Positions 6,118 to 15,511 of a DNA stretch of 21,341 nucleotides are shown piece after piece (the stretch's first letter is position 1; the number at the start of each line of letters is the position of its first letter). Below the pieces are notes generated by a model, which was given only the letters and a program-made list of their open reading frames with translations, searched no databases and was not told the origin of the DNA. This DNA is from an uncultured Clostridium sp. (lineage in GTDB: Bacteria > Bacillota > Clostridia > TANB77 > CAG-508), in assembly GCA_900555615.1 (NCBI GenBank), contig USMB01000030.1, positions 1 to 21,341 of the forward strand, in the 5' to 3' direction. Both the position numbers and the translations under genes were made by a program.

Positions 6118-7935
6118 CTATTTTTTTATTGGGATTACAATATTAAATGTTGTTCCTTTTCCCTCTTCTGTTTTATATGTAATGTCTCCTCCAAAATGAG
6201 CTTTAATATTTGAATAAGACATATATAATCCTAATCCAGTTCCATTCTTTCCTTTTGTTGTAACCATTTCTTTAAATAATCTATCTTGAACCTCTTTTGA
6301 AAGTCCTCCTGCAAAATCTGTAATAGAAAAAATCATATTGTTCTCTTTTTGTGAAATTTCAAATTGTATATTTTGGTCATGTTTTCCATCATATGCTTGA
6401 ATTGCATTTGAAATTATATTATTTACTACTTGTACCAAAACATTTACATTCCCATCTATTACTGTATTTTCATCAACTTTCATTAATATATTTAAATAAA
6501 TATATGCATTTTTTAGTTCATGTTTCATCAAAATATTTACTCTTTTTACTAATTCTGCAATTGTAAACTCTTCAGAATCATCGCTTGACAAAGATGCCAC
6601 TGCTTGCCCTTTTACAGTTGTTATAATATCTGACATATATTCAAGATGTGCTCTAATCTTCGGAATCCATTCTTCCATATCTTTTGCTATGTCATGATGA
6701 TCTTGTGAATTTACAAGTGGATCATCTATTGATTCATCATATTCTTTTATTAAATTCTCTAATCCTTGTGTAGCACCAGCTATAGACATAATAGGTGTTT
6801 TTAAGTTATGTGCTATTCCACCTATTAATTGTCCTAGCCCTGCAAGTCTTTCTCTTTCCATTAATATATCTTGATTATTTCTTATTGTCTCCATATCTTC
6901 TTTATGTTGTGTTATATCTTTGAATAGGAATAGTGTTCCTAATGATGTATTATCTGAATTTATTGGTGTAATTTCTATTTTAAAGTATTTTTTTATCTCT
7001 GAAAAATGTTGTTCAAATGATACTGTTGTTTCTGTTTCATTTGCTTTTTCAATTGATTTATCAATTTTAACTATTGCTTGTCTATTAACTTCTTTACTTT
7101 GTAAAAGTTTTATAAAATTTTTACTTCTTATATCTTCAGCTTTTAATTTAAATATATCTAAAAATGTTTTATTAAAATCTGTAATTGTATTATTTTCATC
7201 TAATACTACATATCCATCTGATATTCTATCAACTATCTTTTGTAATGCAATTGGCGTAACTCCTAAAAATTGAAATTTTAATATAGCTATTGCACAACAT
7301 ATTATTGTTACTGTAAATGTTATTGGTGTTACATATATTGACATTGGGATTATTTTAAATGTTCCCAATATATTTACTACTAATGGTACACTTACTCCCA
7401 AAACAATCAATAATGATTGTTTTGAGAAAAATCCTGAATTTTTTATTGAAAATTTCAACATATATAATATTCCCCAGGCCAATAATATGTATGAATATAT
7501 ATTGTGTATTGTAGCATATGGTCCATACACATTTGTCTGAAAGTCTACTGAATAGTGTTCATAGAATAAATGATGATAATCATTTGTCCATAAAACTATT
7601 AGTGAAATTATCGGAATTATAAACAGTAATAAATATCTTTTTTTAAATTCAATTTTAGTATTGGCATATATAAGTCCCATAAAAAATACTGCTACTGGCA
7701 CTAGACATGCCCCTATATATACAAAATAATCAAAATATATCGGTTCTATATTTAATGGTCCAGACAATGTAATTTGAGCAATCAACCCAATAGACCAAAG
7801 TATTAATAAACTTAAAGCCAATATAAATACTTTATTTAACTGGTTTTTACTTTTCTTCTTTGATAAATACACTATTAAAAATGCATTTATTATTGTAGTT
7901 ATCACTAATGAAATTAGTGTTTGATCTTTAGTCAT
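6118..7935 (-). CDS. Membrane sensor histidine kinase, 7TM + PAS + HisKA + HATPase
   Basis: The 605-aa protein begins with seven or so hydrophobic segments (about 8-25, 36-55, 70-90, 100-116, 145-162, 173-192, 200-222), fitting the HisKA_7TM sensor type. A PAS domain follows (about 230-342; DENNTITDFNKTFLDIF), then a HisKA helix with H376 in IAHNLKTP. The ATPase domain has an N-box ending in N510 (NNIISNAIQAY), D540-AGG and GTGLGL at 565-570. All key residues are present. The gene starts 7 bp after the NRPS stop, and its GGAGA ribosome site lies within the last NRPS codons, so the two are likely translationally coupled. No response regulator is adjacent; the REC-HD-GYP gene at 1078-2142 is the nearest candidate. 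The signal sensed is unknown. The operon position suggests a link to the peptide product or its cellular effect. Confidence 0.92.
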   Translation of the reverse strand: MTKDQTLISLVITTIINAFLIVYLSKKKSKNQLNKVFILALSLLILWSIGLIAQITLSGPLNIEPIYFDYFVYIGACLVPVAVFFMGLIYANTKIEFKKRYLLLFIIPIISLIVLWTNDYHHLFYEHYSVDFQTNVYGPYATIHNIYSYILLAWGILYMLKFSIKNSGFFSKQSLLIVLGVSVPLVVNILGTFKIIPMSIYVTPITFTVTIICCAIAILKFQFLGVTPIALQKIVDRISDGYVVLDENNTITDFNKTFLDIFKLKAEDIRSKNFIKLLQSKEVNRQAIVKIDKSIEKANETETTVSFEQHFSEIKKYFKIEITPINSDNTSLGTLFLFKDITQHKEDMETIRNNQDILMERERLAGLGQLIGGIAHNLKTPIMSIAGATQGLENLIKEYDESIDDPLVNSQDHHDIAKDMEEWIPKIRAHLEYMSDIITTVKGQAVASLSSDDSEEFTIAELVKRVNILMKHELKNAYIYLNILMKVDENTVIDGNVNVLVQVVNNIISNAIQAYDGKHDQNIQFEISQKENNMIFSITDFAGGLSKEVQDRLFKEMVTTKGKNGTGLGLYMSYSNIKAHFGGDITYKTEEGKGTTFNIVIPIKK

Positions 7936-7942
7936 ATTTTTA

Positions 7943-10900
7943 TCATTCTCCTTTTATCAACTCTAACACATACCCTATATACTTAGAATTTATACTTGGC
8001 CAATAAAATTTATATTTTTCTAGTAATTTAACAGTATGTTCAGATTTTATTTTTATATTGCTATTATAATTTAAATTTAAATTCTTATCAAGGTCATTTA
8101 ACAATAAATTTGCAAAATCTGAATTTTCACTTCTTAATGTTTTCTTTAATTTTTCTTTAAAACTTTCATTATCTACTATTTCTATGTCCTTTACAAATTT
8201 TAATATATCTTTTACAAAAACATGATTGTTATTAAATATATGATATATTCTATTATTTTTATTTGTATATTTTACAATCTTCATTATTGCTGTTGCAGTA
8301 TAATCTATTGGAGTAAACTCTAAATAATCATCTTTAAGATATTCTGGAATTTTTCCTAATTTTATAAATGCCTTTAATCTACTTATATAAGCATTTTCAG
8401 ATACATTCTCTTGGAATTTTCCATCAGACATTCTAGGCATTAGATTTCCAACTCTTAATATATATGCATCAGTACCTTGTAAAATTGCATCTAAAATCTT
8501 TCGTTCCGCTTCAAATTTACTTCTTATATAAACATTTTCTAAACTTTGTCCTATATAAAAACTATTTTCACGGAAATCTATTTTCTCAGAAAATTTTTGT
8601 TCCATATAGTATTGGTCAACAAGAGCATTTCCTGAAACACTCAATGTTGAAATATGAAATAACTTTTTATTAAATGTATTTGCAAAATCAATAAGTTTTT
8701 CTACACTTTTTACATTAGTATTATAAAATTCTTGATAATTACCATAATGAGATACTTTAGCTGCAGAATTTATTATTAAATCAATAGAGTTTCCTAATTT
8801 AAATAATTTTTCTTGATTTAATCCAAAACCATCTTCTGCAATGTTTCCTTCTATCGCAATTATTCTATCATTTATATATTTATCATATATATTTCCATAA
8901 TAATAATGTAATTTTTCCATTAATTTTTCTTGTATTGTTAATCCAGGGTCTTTTCTAATAATAACATATATTTTTCCAGTTTCATTCTTTAGAATTTCGC
9001 GTAAAATATGAATACCCAAAAATCCAGTTACACCTGTTAATAAAATATTTTCATATTTATTATTATTAATTTCTTCCGGAATTGTCATATTTTTTTCTAA
9101 TATATTTTTATATTTTTCATTTAAATAACTTAAATCATCTTTCTTTTCTGCTATTTGTAATTTTTCTTCAATTTTATCTGCTAATTGTAAAATTGTTGGA
9201 TATGCAAATATATCTGAATAAGTTATTTTATCTGTAATTTTTAACAATTGCACATTCAAATTCATCGCTAATATAGAATCTCCACCTAATTCAAAGAAAT
9301 TATCTTTTATTCCTATTGGCTTAGTATTTAATACTGATTCCCATATGGAAACTAATTTAACTTCTAAATCTGTTTTTGGTGCTACATATTTATTTTTTTC
9401 ACTTTGCAATACTCCATTTGGTATTGGTAAAGCTTTTTTATCTATTTTTCCATTTGGTGTATATGGAAATACATCTAAAGCTGTAAAATATGATGGAACC
9501 ATATAATTAGGTAATCTATCAGCTAAATATTTTCTTAATTCTTTTATCAGAATTCTTTTGGTAGCTATATAATAAGCTGATATTATTTCTCTATTTCCTA
9601 TCAATTGTTTTACTACTTTTGCTTTTTTTATACAAGGGAATGTTAAAATTTCATTTTCAATTTCATCTAATTCAATTCTAAGTCCTCTAACCTTTACTTG
9701 ATTATCTGCTCTTCCTAAATAATATATTTCTCCAGACTCATCGTACTTACATATATCTCCTGTTTTATACATTATACTATTCTCAATAAACGGATTTTTT
9801 ATATATCTTTCTGCAGTTAAATCTTCTCTGTTTAAATATCCTTTTCCAACTCCATCTCCAGCTATGTACATTTCACCAGCAACTCCTATTGGAACTGTTT
9901 TTAGATTTTGGTCTAATATATATATCTGTGTATTAGCAAGTGGAACTCCTATATTTATTTCTTTTTTATTAGTTACATCTGTAAATGTTGAAAATACCGT
10001 TGTTTCACTTGGTCCATATCCATTATAAACCTTTTTTACACCTAACTTTAACAATTCATCTCTTAATTTTAATGGCAAAGCTTCACCCGCAAGTGTAACA
10101 TATTTTAATTGTCCCAAATTAGGCATTTCTTCAATATTATCTAAAAATATTTGCATTCTAGATGGTGTCATTTGAATAAGTTGAACATCATTTTTTCTTA
10201 TTAACTCATTTAATAATTGTGGTATTCTTTGTTCATCTTCATTTGCTAATACTATTTTTAATCCTTTTTGTAGACATATCAAAGTTTCAAAAATAAATAT
10301 ATCAAAGCTTACAGTTGTTACAGATGCCATATTTTTATATTCACATTTTTCTTTTAGAAAATCTACTTTTTTATTCAAATATGCACATAAATTTGATAAA
10401 GATTGATGTTTCAATACAACTCCTTTTGGAAGTCCTGTTGAGCCTGATGTATATATTATATATGATGTATCTTCTGGTTTATTTATTTGTTCTATATTAC
10501 TTTTTGCTTTACTACTAATTTTTTTATCTAATATATCTATTTTATTTTCAAAGTTCATTTTCTCAAATAATTCTTCATTTGTTATTAGTATTTTTGCATC
10601 ACTATTTTCAAGCATGTACTCAATTCTCTTTTCAGGATATGTTGGATCTATCGGAATATAGCATGCTCCTGATTTTAGAACTCCTATTAATGTTGGAATT
10701 AATTCCAATGATCTTGGTAGCATAACTCCTACTATATCATTTGGTTTTATCTTTTTTTCTTCTCTTAAATATCTAGCTAATTGATTTGCTTTTTCATTTA
10801 AGTTTTTATATGTTAATTGTTTTCCTTCAAACACTATAGCTACAGCATTTGGTGTTTTATTAGCTTGTGTCTCAATTAATTCCGCAATTGTTTTGTCTTT

Positions 10901-13900
10901 TGGATAATCCATTTTAGTATTATTAAATTCATATAATATTTTATTTTTCTCAGTTTCAGAAATAATTTCAATATCTTTTATTTGAACATTTATATCTTGC
11001 ATAATACATTCTATTGTGTTCATATAATGTTCAAATAATCTTTCTATTGTATCTTTCTTAAATAAATCTGTACAATATTCAATATTAATTGTATGAGTCT
11101 TTGGCTTTATTTCTAATGACAAATTGAATTTTGAAATATTATTGTTAATTTCAACAATTTGTGTTTCTGTATTATCTAATTTAATAATATTTTCTTCTTT
11201 ATTTTGATATGTAAACATTACATCAAACAATGGATTTCTTGAATTATCAGCCTTTATTCCAAGTTTTTTTACTAACATATCAAATGGATATGGTTGTTGT
11301 GACAAATCATTCAAGATTTGATCTTTCATATCATTTAAAAATTCTATAAATGGTTTGTCTGGATTAATATTGGCTTTTGTTACAATATTATTTACAAACA
11401 TTCCAATCATTCTTTTTAATTCATTTTGGTTTCTATTTGCAATTGGACTTCCTAAAATAATTTCACTCTGTCCTGTATATTTGTATAATAATGCATAAAA
11501 TGCTGAAATAAAGAACATGTACGGAGATGTACCAATTTTCTTTGCAAATCTCTCTATTCTTTTGAATTTTTTCTCATCAATTACATTAGCAATTTTATTT
11601 CCATTATAACTTCTATTAGCAGTCATCTTATAATCATATGGCAAATTTAATTGTTCAAAATCTGAATTTTTAAATTTATTTATCCAATAATTTTCTGTTT
11701 GTTTTATTTCGTCACTTTCATTATATTTTTCTTCCCATACCGCATAATCTTTATATTGTATTGGAATGTTTTTTAAATTATCTCCATTATATAATCTTTC
11801 AAATTCTATAATAAAGTTGTTTAAAGATGTTCCATCCATTACAATGTGATGTGCATCCATTAATACAAATGTCTTTTTATTATCAATATAATGCACTTCC
11901 ATTCTAATTAATGGTTCTTTTTCCATTTTAAATGGTTTTGAAAAATTCTTAGCAATTTCTTTTATTTCATTTTCTTTATTATAAAATACAGATATTAATC
12001 CCTCTGTACTTTCTTCTATTTCTTGCATTACATTATCATTTTTTAATACAAATCTTGTTCTTAAAATACTATGCCTTTTTAAAATTTTATTAAATGCTGC
12101 TTTTATTTTATCTAAATCTAATATTTTATCTACTAGCACACCACCTGGCATATTATAAACAAGATTATCATCACCAATCATTTTTACATTATAATAAATT
12201 CTTTTTTGTGCAGATGATAATGGATATGCCTCTTGTATTGGTGCTTTTTCAATTTTATTTTTTAATGTACCTTTTGTCTGATTTTCTGCTATATAATCAG
12301 ACATATCTTTTATTGAATAATTTGTTAATATATCTTTTATATTTATTTGTACATTAAATTTAGATAAAATTTTTGTAGATAATGTTATAGCTGTTAATGA
12401 ATCTCCCCCTAGCTCTAATAAAGTATTATTTATTCCAACGCTTTCAAGTTGTAACATTTTTTCAATTATTTTTATTAGTTTTCGGTCAAGTTCATTTCTA
12501 GGTTTAACAATTTCATTTTTGTTATCTTTAAAATCAGGATCTGGTAATGATTTTCTATCTACCTTTCCATTTTGTGTATGTGGAAATTTCACTAATTGCA
12601 CAAAATATTGTGGTATCATATATTCTGGTAATTCTTTACTTATTCTTTCCTTGATATTACCATTATCATTTAATACTGATGTATAATAAGCTATTAATGC
12701 ATCTCTATTATTATTTAATTTTCTCTTAACTACAATACTTTGGATTATATTATTATCATTTTCTATTGCATTTTCAATTTCTCCAAGTTCTACTCTAAAT
12801 CCACGAATTTTTACTTGGAAGTCTGTCCTTCCTAAATGAACAATATCTCCGTTTTCATTGTAATACGCTAAATCATTTGTATTATAAATTTTATCTTTGT
12901 CTTTAAATGGGTTTTCAATAAATTTTTCTTTGTTTAATTCTTCTCTTTTTAAGTAACCATTTGATACACCATCTCCACCTATATATAGTTCTCCTGGAAC
13001 TTCAAATGGTAATAATTTTTGTTTTTTATTTAATATATAACATTGTGTATTAGCAATTGGTTTTCCAATAGAAATTGATTTTTCTTTTGTCAATTCCTTT
13101 ACTGTTGACCATATTGTTGTTTCTGTTGGTCCATACATATTAAATATTCTAGCTTTAGTTAATCTTTGCATTTTAGTTAGCAATTTGTTTCCTATAGATT
13201 CTCCACCAACTAAAATATCTGTTATATTTTTAACAAATTCTAAATTTTCTTTGTTTTCAAATATTGTTGAAAATCTTGATGGTGTTGTTTGAATCATATT
13301 TACATTATTCTCCAAACACAATTTATTTAGCAATGCTGGCATGTTTTGCTCATTCTCATTTGCTAAAACTAATGTCATTCCAGATGTTAATGTACACCAC
13401 ATTTCTAGTCCAAATATATCAAAACATACTGTTGTTACAGATACCATATTTTTATTTGGTACAAATTCAATAATTTCTTTCATTCCTTTTACAAAATTAT
13501 TTAGATTTCTATTTGTTACCATTACTCCTTTTGGCTGACCTGTTGAGCCAGAAGTATATATTAAATATGCTAATGTATTTGCATCTAATTTTAAGTTAAT
13601 ATTTTCTTTACTATATGTTTCTTTATCTTCAGAATCTACATTAATTGTATTACATTTTTCTAAAATATGTTTTTGTGTTTGACTATTAACTAAAACAAGT
13701 TTTGTTTCACTATTTTCTAGCATATATGTTATTCTGTCTTGTGGATATTCTGGATCAATTGGTAAATATGTTGCACCACATTTTAATATTGCTATTAGCC
13801 CTATAATCATTTCTGGTGAACGATTAAGCATTATTCCAATTATATCTTTTGATTGAATTCCAGCACTTATCATTTTTCTTGCTAACATATTAGCTCTTTC

Positions 13901-15358
13901 ATTTAATTCTTTGTACGTTAGTTTTTTTCCATTACTTATAAGAGCTACTTTATCTGGAAATTCAAGTACCTTATTTTCAAATAATTCAATAACAGTTGCA
14001 TCTTTATCATATACAACTTCTGTTTCATTAAATTTTCTAAGTAATTTTTCTTTTTCTTCAACTGTAACAATATCAATATCTTTTAAAAGAATATTTTTTG
14101 TGCCAATTACTTGATTTATTATATTCAAAATTCTCTTATGAATTGCTTCTATATCTTTTTCTGCATATTTGCTCGTTTTATAATCATATGCAACATTCAA
14201 ACTTCCTGTGTCATTTAAATCATATATTTGTATATCAATATCTTCTGCACAGCAACCATTAAATGTCCATTCTGTTTTATATTTTACATCTCCTTCTGTC
14301 TGTTGTGCATTTGTTATTTGATATGACAACAAAATATTATATAAATTAGGAATATTTTTATCTCTTTTTCTCAAATTTTCAATTAAAGCTTGGTATGAAT
14401 ATTTTTGGTGTTTCAACATATCCATAGAATCTGTTGCTATATTTTTAACAAATTTTTGGAATCCAATTTTCTCATCCATATTAATCTTAAATGGCGCCAT
14501 GTTAATAAACATACCAGCTGCTTGTTTTTCTTTAAAATTAGTTCTATTTAATATAGGTGTTCCTATAACAAATTCATCTAATCCTGAAATCTCGCCTATA
14601 TATATAGCATAAACAGCCATAAAGAAATTATATAGTGATATTCTATTCTCTTTGCAATATTCTTTTATTTTTGCAATATCTTTTTTCTCTATTTGATATT
14701 GTTTTCTTTCTCCCTCTGGATTGTTTGTATCATTTTTTTCTTTTATACTTCCTGGTATTGTCGCAACTTCTGGTATATTTTGAAATCTCTCTTCCCAGTA
14801 TTTTTTATCTTTCTCAAATTTTTCACTTTTTTGGTATTCTTTTTCAGATTTAATATAGTCTATATAAGAATATATAGCCTTTTCTTGAATTTCTTTATTT
14901 TGTTTTAAAGCTGAATATGTTTTGATAATTTCATTACAAATAAGCGCAAGTGTCCAAGCGTCTGAAATTAGGTGGTGTATATTAAGCGCAAAGGCTCCTT
15001 TACCATCTTTAAACTTAAAGATATAAAATTTAAATAATTTTGAATTTTCTAATTTAAATGTTGTTCTTGAAATCTTATTTATTTCATTTTCTAGGTCATT
15101 TTGTCCCGCAATATTAATAGCGTCTATCTGAATTTTTTTTCTTTCAGATAACACCTGCTTCACTTCTCCATCCACTAATTTGAACTCTAACCAGAAGTTA
15201 TCGTGTTTTTTACACACTAATTTTATAGACTCCTCTAACTTATCGAAGTCAACTTTTTCTTGTATTACAGCGCTACCACATATATTGTTTATACTACTTC
15301 CTCTGTAGTATTGTTCTGTAACCCAGATTGATTTCTGAGCGTTTGTTAAATTCCCCAT
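7943..15358 (-). CDS. Bimodular nonribosomal peptide synthetase, C-A-T-C-A-T-reductase
   Basis: The 2,471-aa protein has these domains: C1 about 1-440 (HHLISDA 128-134), A1 about 455-940 (YTSGSTGQPKG 601-611, K932), T1 about 950-1025 (LGGDS, S987), C2 about 1043-1470 (HHIVMDG 1170-1176), A2 about 1485-1980 (YTSGSTGLPKG 1636-1646, K1971), T2 about 1990-2065 (LGGDS, S2028), and an NADPH thioester reductase about 2100-2471 (GVTGFLG 2109-2115, T2238, Y2277, K2281). There is no thioesterase or epimerase. The leading C domain suggests N-acylation of the first residue, and the reductase suggests release as an aldehyde. By alignment to PheA the A1 pocket reads DILQLGMIWK, which resembles known glycine codes. 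A2 reads DIFQTAGVFK, which I cannot assign. Gut clostridial NRPSs of this layout are known to make dipeptide aldehydes and pyrazinones that inhibit proteases. No phosphopantetheinyl transferase or exporter is in the window. The ATG at 15358 follows AAAGGA. Confidence 0.95.
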   Translation of the reverse strand: MGNLTNAQKSIWVTEQYYRGSSINNICGSAVIQEKVDFDKLEESIKLVCKKHDNFWLEFKLVDGEVKQVLSERKKIQIDAINIAGQNDLENEINKISRTTFKLENSKLFKFYIFKFKDGKGAFALNIHHLISDAWTLALICNEIIKTYSALKQNKEIQEKAIYSYIDYIKSEKEYQKSEKFEKDKKYWEERFQNIPEVATIPGSIKEKNDTNNPEGERKQYQIEKKDIAKIKEYCKENRISLYNFFMAVYAIYIGEISGLDEFVIGTPILNRTNFKEKQAAGMFINMAPFKINMDEKIGFQKFVKNIATDSMDMLKHQKYSYQALIENLRKRDKNIPNLYNILLSYQITNAQQTEGDVKYKTEWTFNGCCAEDIDIQIYDLNDTGSLNVAYDYKTSKYAEKDIEAIHKRILNIINQVIGTKNILLKDIDIVTVEEKEKLLRKFNETEVVYDKDATVIELFENKVLEFPDKVALISNGKKLTYKELNERANMLARKMISAGIQSKDIIGIMLNRSPEMIIGLIAILKCGATYLPIDPEYPQDRITYMLENSETKLVLVNSQTQKHILEKCNTINVDSEDKETYSKENINLKLDANTLAYLIYTSGSTGQPKGVMVTNRNLNNFVKGMKEIIEFVPNKNMVSVTTVCFDIFGLEMWCTLTSGMTLVLANENEQNMPALLNKLCLENNVNMIQTTPSRFSTIFENKENLEFVKNITDILVGGESIGNKLLTKMQRLTKARIFNMYGPTETTIWSTVKELTKEKSISIGKPIANTQCYILNKKQKLLPFEVPGELYIGGDGVSNGYLKREELNKEKFIENPFKDKDKIYNTNDLAYYNENGDIVHLGRTDFQVKIRGFRVELGEIENAIENDNNIIQSIVVKRKLNNNRDALIAYYTSVLNDNGNIKERISKELPEYMIPQYFVQLVKFPHTQNGKVDRKSLPDPDFKDNKNEIVKPRNELDRKLIKIIEKMLQLESVGINNTLLELGGDSLTAITLSTKILSKFNVQINIKDILTNYSIKDMSDYIAENQTKGTLKNKIEKAPIQEAYPLSSAQKRIYYNVKMIGDDNLVYNMPGGVLVDKILDLDKIKAAFNKILKRHSILRTRFVLKNDNVMQEIEESTEGLISVFYNKENEIKEIAKNFSKPFKMEKEPLIRMEVHYIDNKKTFVLMDAHHIVMDGTSLNNFIIEFERLYNGDNLKNIPIQYKDYAVWEEKYNESDEIKQTENYWINKFKNSDFEQLNLPYDYKMTANRSYNGNKIANVIDEKKFKRIERFAKKIGTSPYMFFISAFYALLYKYTGQSEIILGSPIANRNQNELKRMIGMFVNNIVTKANINPDKPFIEFLNDMKDQILNDLSQQPYPFDMLVKKLGIKADNSRNPLFDVMFTYQNKEENIIKLDNTETQIVEINNNISKFNLSLEIKPKTHTINIEYCTDLFKKDTIERLFEHYMNTIECIMQDINVQIKDIEIISETEKNKILYEFNNTKMDYPKDKTIAELIETQANKTPNAVAIVFEGKQLTYKNLNEKANQLARYLREEKKIKPNDIVGVMLPRSLELIPTLIGVLKSGACYIPIDPTYPEKRIEYMLENSDAKILITNEELFEKMNFENKIDILDKKISSKAKSNIEQINKPEDTSYIIYTSGSTGLPKGVVLKHQSLSNLCAYLNKKVDFLKEKCEYKNMASVTTVSFDIFIFETLICLQKGLKIVLANEDEQRIPQLLNELIRKNDVQLIQMTPSRMQIFLDNIEEMPNLGQLKYVTLAGEALPLKLRDELLKLGVKKVYNGYGPSETTVFSTFTDVTNKKEINIGVPLANTQIYILDQNLKTVPIGVAGEMYIAGDGVGKGYLNREDLTAERYIKNPFIENSIMYKTGDICKYDESGEIYYLGRADNQVKVRGLRIELDEIENEILTFPCIKKAKVVKQLIGNREIISAYYIATKRILIKELRKYLADRLPNYMVPSYFTALDVFPYTPNGKIDKKALPIPNGVLQSEKNKYVAPKTDLEVKLVSIWESVLNTKPIGIKDNFFELGGDSILAMNLNVQLLKITDKITYSDIFAYPTILQLADKIEEKLQIAEKKDDLSYLNEKYKNILEKNMTIPEEINNNKYENILLTGVTGFLGIHILREILKNETGKIYVIIRKDPGLTIQEKLMEKLHYYYGNIYDKYINDRIIAIEGNIAEDGFGLNQEKLFKLGNSIDLIINSAAKVSHYGNYQEFYNTNVKSVEKLIDFANTFNKKLFHISTLSVSGNALVDQYYMEQKFSEKIDFRENSFYIGQSLENVYIRSKFEAERKILDAILQGTDAYILRVGNLMPRMSDGKFQENVSENAYISRLKAFIKLGKIPEYLKDDYLEFTPIDYTATAIMKIVKYTNKNNRIYHIFNNNHVFVKDILKFVKDIEIVDNESFKEKLKKTLRSENSDFANLLLNDLDKNLNLNYNSNIKIKSEHTVKLLEKYKFYWPSINSKYIGYVLELIKGE

Positions 15359-15412
15359 TTTCTTAACATCCTTTTTTATAATTATATACTTGCGTATAAT
15401 TCATACTCTAAT

Positions 15413-15441
15413 ATTGTAACATTATTTTACAAATTTTGCAA
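15413..15441 (-). promoter_or_regulatory. Promoter of the NRPS-kinase-hydrolase operon
   Basis: On the minus strand, TTGCAA (15436-15441), a 17-bp spacer and TACAAT (15413-15418) with an extended -10 TGT. The leader is about 45 bases. It lies between the terminator of the upstream gene and the NRPS start, so the operon is probably transcribed independently. Confidence 0.65.
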
Positions 15442-15470
15442 TTTTTTTGACAAAATTATGCCAATTTTAT

Positions 15471-15511
15471 GTAAAAAAGTACGAATAATGTAAATATTCG
15501 TACTTTTTTAC
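15471..15511 (-). terminator. Strong terminator after the ligase-like gene
   Basis: A perfect 17-bp stem (15471-15487 with 15495-15511) with a 7-base loop carries an A-run on one arm and a T-run on the other. It overlaps the ligase-like gene's stop and separates that gene from the NRPS operon. Confidence 0.88.
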
